Assembly (NCBI GenBank): GCA_016801885.1
Contig: CM028895.1
Span: forward strand, 20,728,001 to 20,792,000
Source of the DNA: Toxotes chatareus
Lineage: Eukaryota; Chordata; Actinopteri; Toxotidae
Direction of reading: 5' to 3'
DNA: 64,000 nucleotides
Shown: positions 25,405-33,263 of the stretch, in pieces
Position numbering within the stretch: the stretch's first letter is position 1
Layout: every line of letters begins with the position of its first letter
Program-made: the position numbers and the translations under genes
Notes under the pieces: generated by a model
The model's database searches: none
What the model saw: the letters and a program-made list of their open reading frames with translations, nothing else
Told to the model about the DNA's origin: nothing

Positions 25405-25722
25405 CAATTATGGCTGACCCATCCCACCCCGGTCATAAAATGTTTGAATCACTCCCCTCAGGGAGTGATTCAAATGAGCAAGAGGCTGTGGTCCATCAAG
25501 ACCAAAACCTCACACCACAAGAAGAGCTTCTACTCTACTGCAGCCACCCTAATCAACAAAGCCCAAGACAACCCCCCCACCGCCCAGAAAGAAAAGTGAC
25601 ACTATGCAAACACATTGATATTTTGATCTCATTTCACATAATCTATTTCTGTTTACAATGCCACAGCAAATTCCTCATATGTAAAAATGTACTTGGCAAT
25701 AATACCTGATTCTGATTCTGAA
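25405..25722 (+). mobile_element. LINE 3' end (Rex1/jockey-like), sense
   Basis: 'ccatcccaccccggtcataa' followed by 'aatgtttgaatcactcccctca' fits the end of a LINE protein (HPGHKMFESLPSG). The terminus 'cttggcaataatacctgatt' followed by 'ctgattctga' is the characteristic tail of that LINE. The 99-residue frame at 25410-25709 is this remnant and not a host gene. A snap-back hairpin has replaced part of the expected sequence at 25443-25474. Confidence 0.75.
25443..25474. repeat. Perfect inverted repeat, 14-bp arms, 4-nt loop
   Basis: TTTGAATCACTCCC at 25443-25456, loop CTCA, and the exact reverse complement at 25461-25474. It lies inside a LINE remnant. Confidence 0.95.
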
Positions 25723-26261
25723 TTCATCATGTAGGGAGAATGAATCCAGTCCATCCAGTTCTGTGGACTTAGTTTAGTCTGAAATAAATAAAGTGACAAA
25801 CTGATTGCCAAACCAGAGCTGTCATCTCTAGGGTCATGCCACTACTTTGGCTAAAATTATTCAGTCTGCAGCTTCATGTGTAATATAACACTAATACAAT
25901 TAATACACTTGAATTCACTTGAACACAATGAAATGACCATTTATTGCAAGGTCAAAGGCATAGGTTAAATCTGGTGGCTCTCTCCTCTTTAAGGGAGCTT
26001 TCAATGATAGAAGCACCAAAGGGTCTGCTTCACCCCCATAATGAACACATACAGAAACACTGCATCTCCATTAAGTTCAGCACATAAGGAGGGAGACCAC
26101 CCGCTTTGTGTTCAGTGGTGAGGTTGAACTGTGGGTTGATATTGTTAAAGTACTGGAGGAAGATGTCAATACTAATACTAGTTTCTTAGGTGATCCATTG
26201 TGTGCACTGATCAATTTGCAATGCCGCTCTGCTGCACAGGTCAGTTTTACAGAACATGAAA
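25723..26261. other. No gene recognised
   Basis: Unique-looking AT-rich DNA after the LINE end. Confidence 0.5.
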
Positions 26262-26290
26262 ATTAGCATGAATATTACATTCATGCTAAT
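26262..26290. repeat. Perfect inverted repeat, 12-bp arms, 5-nt loop
   Basis: ATTAGCATGAAT at 26262-26273 pairs with ATTCATGCTAAT at 26279-26290. Confidence 0.93.
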
Positions 26291-26417
26291 ATTCACTGTT
26301 GCGATTGTGGCCTCGTCAGTTTTCAACAAGTTACAAAAAGTTGTCAGAAGCAGCTCTCCTAACTCTGAAAAAGTGTGGGAGGAGTAGTTCTACTGTAACA
26401 TCACATAGCACCACAAG

Positions 26418-26455
26418 GCAGTGCCCTCCTCTGTTTGCAGTGCCCTCCTCTGTTT
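26418..26455. repeat. Perfect 19-bp tandem duplication
   Basis: The unit 'gcagtgccctcctctgttt' occurs twice without change at 26418-26436 and 26437-26455, inside the dispersed repeat described next. Confidence 0.97.
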
Positions 26456-26483
26456 TGTGACGTGATATGAGATATTTCCCCAA

Positions 26484-26570
26484 GGAGCTGGAGGAGACCA
26501 AAAACAGAGCTAAAAGTAGAGGGCATACTGGACTTAGATTCATCTGGTGGACTCAAACACCACTCCAGAT
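26484..26570. repeat. Dispersed repeat copy 1 (pair with 43938)
   Basis: 'gagctggaggagaccaaaaa', 'cagagctaaaagtagag', 'ggacttagattcatctgg' and 'tggactcaaacaccactcc' match 43938-44025 in the same order and strand with few differences. The family is unnamed here. The repeat probably extends leftwards to about 26320. Confidence 0.75.
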
Positions 26571-27870
26571 GAAGGACCATCTTTAATAATTTTAAAACAT
26601 CTATAATTGCTGGAAGAGGAAATAAACAAATGTTTGTGAACAAGTACAACATATCAAAAGATGATGACATGTCAGTGTCTTGTTCACTACTTGTTTGTGC
26701 TGTGGACAAGTGGACAAAAAAATCAGTAAACGCAGCTTTAAGAAGCTAGATACTTTACTTCACTTATAACATTTTTAAATGGACTTTCATATATAAAGGA
26801 TGCCATGTACTAAAAGGAGCTGTATACTCTGTCTGTCTCTTTAAAGTCCCATGAGAGTAGAAGATAACAGAACTAGACTGATATCATCACCACATCTGTC
26901 AGGCTAATGTCTGGCGCCTGTTGAAGACCCCACTATCTTGATGACCCAGTGTGCATTGTAATCAGAGAGCACAGTCCTTCAGATATTGGAAAAATGCATC
27001 ATTCTCCAATAGGTGTAATCAAGTTCTAGTTTCTTTCCAGGGTCAAGTCCAAGAATCCACCAAAGGCAGCTGTCCACATTTTCAGTTCATCAGGCACGCA
27101 TGAGCCTTGATCTGCTCTTATCTTGTCCTTTTTCCTTTGAACCTTTACACTGTGCTCTTTCATCTCAACAGGAAGAGTTGGACAAAAGTGCTCCAGGCAC
27201 GATCACACTGCAGAGGAAGTACCCATGGTCTAGTTTGTTATGCAGAGATAACATTCTGACTGGCTGACACAAAGCTGTGTCAGTAGTTTTGTTTTCTCTG
27301 AGTGTGTCCAGCATTCATAATGCATATATGTAGGCAGGTACAAAGGAAGATTGCTGTCTCATTGCCTGGAATGTACTAATCAAATTTGAAACCAGCGGAC
27401 TTGAACCATTTGCTGTCATATGTCCGCATAAGGCATTCAACACAGCTAATATGTAACTTTAAATTTCATTCATTAATGATAAACGGGTTTGGACCAAAGC
27501 AGTATTTCATATTTACTGCAAAGAAAGCCAACTGAGTGTCAATAACCTGCACTTTAGGACTCTTCTTCAGTGATATGAATGTAATGTTTTAGCTTATATC
27601 AGGATCTTGTGAGAATAAGGGCTCAGTTTTTCTGGGGAGCTGACTGGTGAAGAGGCAGGCATTTTAATCCTTTAATTTTTATTCAACTCCTCTATTGCAG
27701 CGGTCAGTTAAGCTCGAGATAAAGCTTTAAATTGAGGGAAGAGACAGCCATGTGTTACCTCTAGATTGTTATTCCTTATTATCAGGATGTCCCAATAACT
27801 CTGAAAAGTCCTAAAATCTTGCTGCACGAGCACTGACAGGAACCAGGAAAAGAGATAATATTTCTCCTGT
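26571..27870. other. No gene recognised
   Basis: No domain-bearing frame or repeat could be supported. Confidence 0.5.
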
Positions 27871-27871
27871 A

Positions 27872-28080
27872 TTAGAATCAGAATCAGAAACACTTTATTG
27901 CCAGGTATTTTACACATACAAGGAATTTGCTGTGGTGCTGTTGGTGCAAAAAGAAGAAGAAGAATTGGACTGACAAGTCCCATTACACACTCAAGTGAAA
28001 CATACTAAATAAAAGAAAGAAGTAAAAAAGAAAGAATGTACTAAGAGGAAGAAAAGAAACGAAACAGTCTTTACAAATAA
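27872..28080 (-). mobile_element. LINE 3'-tail fragment, antisense
   Basis: 'agaatcagaatcagaaacac' then 'tttattgccaggt', and 'acacatacaaggaatttgct', are the reverse of the LINE ending at 25680-25722. It ends where an L2 fragment of opposite orientation starts. Confidence 0.75.
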
Positions 28081-28084
28081 TAAT

Positions 28085-28800
28085 AATGTGCAGAATAGAA
28101 TTTAAAATCCTGCTCCTTATGTACAAAACCCTTAATGACCTACATCATAGTACCCTATCATCCCAATAGACTACTTTGCTCTCACAATGCAAGCTTATTT
28201 GTGGTTCCTAGATTTTCCAAGAGTAGAATGCGAAACAGATCCTCCTCTACTGTGGAACTATCTACCAGTTTGGTTTGAAGAAACAACTTTAGAGTTGGCT
28301 CAGGTGAGCCCTAAACCATCCCGCCGAGGCTGATGGGAAACTCCCATGATGCACTGAGCTCTTCTTCTCTCCCTCTCTCACTAACAATGATAATAATAAA
28401 TTAATATTACTGATCAGTGCTGCTATCATTGCTGTGTATAATTGTATTAACAATAAGAATATTGTTAATACAATTATTACATCTACAAATATCACTATTA
28501 TTATCATACATTCATTGTGACAACCCGTCAGACTGTGCTTGAATACAACAGTATGTCCAGCTGTTCCTGGTCTCTCTCCCCCTCTCCCCCATTTCTCTCC
28601 AGTCCACCCAGTTGAAGCAGACAGCCGCCCACCCTGTTCTGTTGGAGGTTTCTTCCTTTTTTTTTCCCTCTCCACTGTTGTCAAGTGCTGCTCATATTAG
28701 GTTTCTTTCTATAATATTGTCAGATCTTGACCTTAATCTGTATTTTGCCTTGAGAAAATGTATGTTATGATTTGGTGCTATATAAATACCAAATGCCACT
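28085..28800 (+). mobile_element. L2 3' fragment, sense, with complete tail
   Basis: It starts in the C-terminal reverse-transcriptase region ('agaatttaaaatcctgctcc', matching copy A in reverse near 690-720). It continues through a 3' untranslated region with 'ctccactgttgtcaagtgct' and 'tattttgccttgag' to 'tttggtgctatataaatacc' near 28770-28790. This orients the widespread 'tttatttatatagcgcc' motif as the reverse complement of the L2 3' terminus. The coding part is frame-broken and internally deleted. Confidence 0.85.
28438..28477. repeat. Perfect inverted repeat, 17-bp arms, 6-nt loop
   Basis: Arms 28438-28454 and 28461-28477 are exact reverse complements around AAGAAT, within the 3' untranslated region of the L2 fragment. 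Confidence 0.95.
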
Positions 28801-29756
28801 GTCTCAGTGATATGGATTTTCTCATCTTTTTTTCTTTTTTTTTTACAGGCCTGCTGATGGGTAGTGTGATGCCCAATCTTACATTCTTGGGGGCTTTTAG
28901 GGCTTTTGATGAAACAGTAGGGGAGAGAGGCTGGCGGTCTGGGCTGAAAAGCTGGGGAAGGTAATTAGTGCAGAAATCCCACAGAAATATCCCTCATTAA
29001 ACTCCAGTCAGACCACCATCCCTGCTTCCATCTGGAGGCCTTTCCCTCCCTCTCTTTTAATGACAAATGTAGGGTAATTTTATGACACTTTTTTTCTTTA
29101 TAGCCTCCATTAGAAATCCATCTGGCTATATTAATTCAAACATACGTTAAAAAAGCCTGTTGAGATTTATAGTGCAGGCCCCCAGGACATATACAGTACT
29201 TGACAAGTTCATAAAAATAGCACACATACTTCGATATTCATTTTCCAGTTAGTTGTGATTTCTTTCTTCATATATATATTTGTTCTACACTTTAATGCCT
29301 GTGTAGTTTATGTTTTATGAACCTAAGCTTAGTAATACAGAACTATAACAGCAATGTGTAAGAAAACATTATTAAATGAAACCTGCGTCAGTGCAGTCAG
29401 GACTGACCTTTGTTTGGCCCAACGCAAAGCTTTTATAAAACAATGACCAAGTACGACAAAATGAAATTTCAGCATTTACTCTGCATTTCTGCTTGTTTGC
29501 ATATTCTGGGTAAGATTGTTACGAGATGATTTATGACCACTGACTCTCAAGTGTATCTGTAACACACAGCAAATGACACATTACATTTAGGCTGTAGCTT
29601 AGGTTATTAACAGCCAGATTTAGCCAAGGGACAACCTTCCTCCATACAGAGAATTTTCCAACACCAAAGATCACTTTTCTTTTTCAGTGACGTTAGGGGG
29701 CTGGTGCAGCCAAGGGTAGATGGGAGAGATATTTCTCCATAGATGAAATGATACAC
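28801..29756. other. No gene recognised
   Basis: Unique-looking AT-rich DNA. Frames at 29607-29877 run into the start of the next element and have no motif. Confidence 0.5.
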
Positions 29757-30102
29757 TACACAGCACAAAGTCCAGTGTCGAATTAACTCCCACAGAGTTG
29801 ATTTCAACACTTTTCCAGAGTTGATATGGCTCCACACTTTCTGGAGTTAAATTAACACTTTCAAAATAGTTAAACATTCTGTCAGAGTTCCTTCTTTAAC
29901 TCATGTACACAACTGAATTAAAACATTGTGAACGAAGGAATAATGTACAAACATTCATGTGAAACACAGTATGAGCTTTGATTATCAAATGGTTTATGAA
30001 ATTTAAGCTCAGACATTTTTCCTCACTTCGTACACATACCCATGATTATCAATCATGTGAGCCACTAGTATGTTGACCATTTGTTTTCTTGTGGCATCTG
30101 TT

Positions 30103-30597
30103 GTCAGGTTTCGCCCTGGGAGCCAGGGCGGTTTTTATTTTGTTTATTTAGTGTTTCCTGTTTTATTTTGGTAATGCTTGAGTTTCCAGTTGTTCACTGT
30201 TTTTTCTCTCGTTTCAGGTTTCTTGACTTCCCTCTCCTCGTTTGCTCCTCCCACCTCCTGATTACCCTTCCTCCCTTAATGTGTTTCACCTGTGTGTAAT
30301 TGTCTCCCCTCCTCCTGATGTATTTAGTCCCCGTCCTCCCTGCACTCACCACCAGATTGTCTTGTGTGTTCCTTGTGTTTCTACCAAGCTTTCCAGCGTG
30401 CCTTTGTTGTACTAGTTATTCCGATTGTTTGACCTCTGCCTGGATTTTTGGATTTCGAGTTTGCCTTCTCCCTGTTGTACCTCTGCCTTATTGGACTGAC
30501 TTCACATGTATCCTACCTGGACTGATTAAACCGTTTTTTGGTTATCACAAACTCTGACTCTGCACCTGTGTCCACTCCACTACTTACCCAGCCCTGA
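30103..30597. mobile_element. 495-bp DNA transposon in exon 4, 8-bp duplication
   Basis: CATCTGTT flanks it exactly at 30095-30102 and 30598-30605. The termini are short inverted repeats (GTCAGG... and ...CCTGA). Removing the insert and one duplicate restores continuous reading of the host exon from PLT into TRKQ. An 8-bp duplication is typical of hAT elements. It carries no coding sequence. Frames at 30081-30557 are T/C-rich translations of the element. A related but undelimited copy may be at 19680-20150. Confidence 0.75.
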
Positions 30598-30943
30598 CAT
30601 CTGTTAGGGGTTCTGTTGTTTGGTACTCCTGCAGTACCTCTTCACCACCAGATTTCTTAGCACATCCTCAGTCAACTAATGCAAACAAACAAAAACATGA
30701 AAATGCAAAACAAGGTGATAAACAGCTTTTCTAGAATCAAGAATGAAAAACCTGAAAGTAATAAGAACTCATTAGAATGAACCCTTGTTACCACCTGCTT
30801 AGTAGACACTGAACGTATATCCTCAATAGGTGGATTTCACATGACATCACGACACAGCGGCGCAAGGGCGCCAAATTCAGATGGAGGGCAGGAAGTGTTT
30901 CAGCCGTTAGCTGACTGACACTGAGAATCTACTGTGTGGAAAA

Positions 30944-31077
30944 ATGCCTGTGTTTTGTCTAGTTTACCGGTGCTCAAATCGTTCCAATAGAGAAAAAGAA
31001 AAAAGCTATTATAGGGTATCAAAAGTCACCCACAAAGTCTGCTAATGCCCGTGTCTGCAGTGACCACTTCGTCAAAG
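30944..31077 (+). pseudogene. THAP-domain first exon, internally deleted
   Basis: The frame starts MPVFCLVYRCSNRSNREKEK, giving C-x4-C, followed by YYRVSK. After a gap of about 25 missing codons the sequence resumes as SANARVCSDHFVKG, which supplies the second metal pair C-x2-H. The exon ends at 31077 with donor GTATGT. THAP fingers bind DNA and often form the N-terminus of DNA-transposon transposases. Here the deletion shifts the frame to a stop, so no finger can be made. It lies about 115 bp inside the left end of the element, where a transposase gene would be expected to start. Confidence 0.75.
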
Positions 31078-31129
31078 GTATGTTAGCTAGCTAACTTGGT
31101 TTTTGTGGCTGTGTTTATATCATTAGGGT

Positions 31130-31500
31130 TTTTTTTTTTTTTTTTTTAGGGGACAGAGAAAATCCTTTATTAGTCCCTTGCATTTAGCAACAGCAGGGGT
31201 ACAGTACAGTAAGTAAAAGTAAAATATAAGTAAGAGACCAATATGGCCAGAACAAGATTAAATAAACATTATTCCAATAGTAGAATAACTAAGAACCTAA
31301 ACTAAGAAAATAGCTGATGTATATACATACATACATAAATTAATAAATATGAGGTTGTTGTTGAGTTGTGTGACTATAGTACACAATAAATATTGCACAT
31401 TGATATTGCACTAATAATTAAATTATTGCACATTGATATTACACTGATAGTTGCATAGTAGTGTAGTCCAAATGCTATTTCGCTGTCATTAATATTTCTA
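31130..31500 (-). mobile_element. Nested LINE 3'-tail fragment, antisense
   Basis: A run of about 20 T is followed by 'gacagagaaaatcctttatt' and 'agtcccttgca', reading on the minus strand as a tail ending ...GGGACTAATAAAGGATT. Similar wording occurs in sense near 32972-33000. The rest is AT-rich untranslated region with an imperfect tandem repeat of about 50 bp ('attgcacattgatatt') at 31390-31460. Confidence 0.55.
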
Positions 31501-31604
31501 TGTAACTGACAAATAAACCCCCTTATATCCCTGTAAGATGTGTTTGTTGATATTATAGCTGCTATTGCTAGCTATACATAACCAGTATAAGAATAAACAC
31601 TCAC

Positions 31605-31899
31605 CCTGGCGAAGACCAAACGATAATCATCTTGGAGCCGTTTGGTAACAAGGTTGTGGACCCATCTGCTCACAAAAAAGTTATATGCCTCCATGCTTTT
31701 GTAGGCTTTCATTTGCTGTTTCGTATAATAAGAGGTCTGAATTACGAGATAATTGGTGATCTTAACACCCTTGATTGTCGGCAAACGTCCGTTGAAAACT
31801 CGTTCATCTTCATGATTAATTGTGTGTATCTCCGTCTCGACACAGGATCGAAACCCATACAATACAGACTGCTAATATTTCCTCCATTGGCTTCGACAT
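31605..31899 (-). pseudogene. SWIM/YqaJ-type protein, first exon, frameshifted
   Basis: It starts MSKPMEEILA at 31899 and shifts frame near 31860. It continues with GVKITNYLVIQTSYYTKQQM, KAYKSMEAYNFFVSRWVHNL and YRLVFAR, ending at donor GTGAGT after 31605. The pattern 'T..QMKAYKS.EAYNFF..RWVH' is the N-terminus of a fish and invertebrate protein family that continues into a SWIM zinc finger and a YqaJ-like nuclease. Neither of those domains is present here. In two-gene DNA transposons this is the accessory protein. The family assignment is from memory. Confidence 0.6.
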
Positions 31900-33085
31900 G
31901 TAACTTACTTCCTGCCCTCCATGTGAAATCACTCCACCTACAGTACGTGCATCATCATGATCAAATGACTGAAACCCAGCTATTCTTTGTCTCTTGCAAG
32001 GGACCTCATCCATGATTATGGTTGATCCACTTGAATTGAAGCTCAAGTCAGAAGCAGAAGCCATCCTGCAATTGCAGAATTCTAAAACGAACAGAAATTT
32101 TTTTTCTTATAAGGTGTAGAGTGCTTTATCATAATTACCTTAATATCTCACCATCATTTGAGAAAACTGTCAGCACCACATTGCCTTGTCCAACAAGGTC
32201 ACTGAAAATTTCAGCATCAACTTCTGTCCCTGTTGCATCCTTGAATGTAACTTTTGCATCAGGTGGCAGGCAAAATCGCTCAGTGACTGCACATTATCAT
32301 AAGAGGACAGTTAATTTTAAATCAGCAATGTTTATTGAATGACTGTTAACCTTAAAAACATTCATCCATAACCATAGAATTATTACAGAGACCTAGCTCA
32401 GTTTCTCCTCACAAAACCAATCAATTTAAGCCCATTTATGAAATAGTTTGCTAAAGGCCTGACAAGAAATCAGTCCACAACAGTAAGGAACATGAATAAA
32501 AAAGTTTTCAAAGAATATGGGTGTATTTTTAGGGTTGAAGCTTATATTGGCATTGGGTAGGGAGAGCAGAGAGCGTGACTCGCGTCTCCGTCTGCAGCAG
32601 CAGCCTCCACACGGGTGGACGCACACGACAAAACACCCGCAAAACCAGTTAGGCGGCTAGCGGGTGTGAGAGGAGGAAGAGATACTGGCATCTGATGTAC
32701 TCTTCTTACCCCTTTCTCCTCTCAGACCGCAATTCCATTTTTTTGAAGCCAAACCGAAGAAAAAGTACATATCTTTTTCATGGAATTGCCCAAAGCTGAA
32801 GTGTCCTTCAACTTCATTCAGCTTCACAAATTTTTGTTCTTGGCAGTACTTGACCTGGACCAGCATTTTACATACTGTAATGACGACTGTAATGAAGTTT
32901 AATAAAAAGTCAAACAGACTGAAACATGTTTGTTTTTTCACGGTCCCTCTCATGTTCATGCATTTTCCCCACTGAGGGACTAATAAAGGATTTTCTTTCT
33001 AGCTCCAGTCGCACACATTTTATGCAGTAAAGAAAAAAATATATAAACATTATCGTTTTGAGCTTGCATGCAAAATACTGTTAAA

Positions 33086-33117
33086 GTTAACTCTTCACTA
33101 TTAAGTGAAGAGTTAAC
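33086..33117. repeat. Perfect inverted repeat, 14-bp arms, 4-nt loop
   Basis: GTTAACTCTTCACT, loop ATTA, then AGTGAAGAGTTAAC, inside the right subterminal region of the 29757-33263 element. Confidence 0.95.
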
Positions 33118-33263
33118 AGGGTTGAGTTAACACTAATGTGATCAAAAAACTCCACAACTGGACACCATTTAACTCTGAATGTGTCGAAATTACACTTTAG
33201 GAGTTAAAATCAACTCATAAATATTTACCCCTGAAATTTTAACTTTCCAATTTTTGCTGTGTA

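Larger units (their letters stand above)
30829..31938. mobile_element. Internally deleted THAP + YqaJ/SWIM-type DNA transposon
   Basis: It is flanked by TA (30827-30828 and 31939-31940), with termini GGTGGATTTCACATG on the left and GGTGGAGTGATTTCACATG read inwards from the right. Both ends share a subterminal GGAGGGCAGGAAG. Just inside the left end a plus-strand exon encodes a THAP-type zinc finger. Just inside the right end a minus-strand exon encodes the start of a SWIM/YqaJ-type protein. Two convergent genes of this kind recall ISL2EU (IS4EU) elements, from memory. The catalytic middles are deleted and a LINE tail is nested at 31130-31500. Confidence 0.65.
30040..32866 (-). pseudogene. Multi-exon gene relic, CIDE-N/PB1-like N-terminus
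   Basis: Four exons in consistent phase can be read on the minus strand. Exon 1 (32866-32773) starts MLVQVKYCQEQKFVKL. Exon 2 (32286-32139) has acceptor GTGCAG and donor GTAATT and contains FCLPPDAKVTFKDATG and VVLTVF. Exon 3 (32065-31942) is Ser-rich with CKRQRIAGFQ. Exon 4 (30675-30040) contains SGGEEVLQEYQTTEPLT and TRKQMVNILVAHMIDNHG, then donor GTATGT. The first about 80 residues fit a ubiquitin-fold adaptor such as CIDE-N or PB1. I recall similar multicopy, uncharacterised fish proteins. It is disabled by an AT instead of GT donor after exon 1, a one-base deletion near 30655, an insertion at the exon 3 donor (30829-31938) and an insertion within exon 4 (30103-30597). No function is claimed. 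Confidence 0.7.
29757..33263. mobile_element. Putative DNA transposon carrying a CIDE-N/PB1-like gene
   Basis: The left edge reads TACACAGCACAAAG, and the right edge read inwards on the minus strand is TACACAGCAAAAATT. Both subterminal regions carry GAGTTGATTTCAAC or GAGTTGATTTTAAC and several 'gagttaa' or 'aactc' words. ATGATA occurs beside both ends and may be a target-site duplication, although the left one is offset by a few bases. Inside lies a minus-strand multi-exon gene remnant starting about 400 bp from the right end. Downstream exons appear deleted, because the left terminus follows the last readable exon by only about 280 bp. The superfamily is unknown. The alternative is a host gene relic flanked by two unrelated MITE fragments. 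Confidence 0.45.

Noticed and set aside
25410..25709. 99-codon frame as a possible small gene
   Set aside because: It coincides with a LINE C-terminus and 3' tail and is disrupted by a snap-back hairpin.
28758..28964. Exon-like frame after 'tttttttttacag' at 28850
   Set aside because: An acceptor-like sequence alone. The frame has no motif and there is no downstream donor-exon series.
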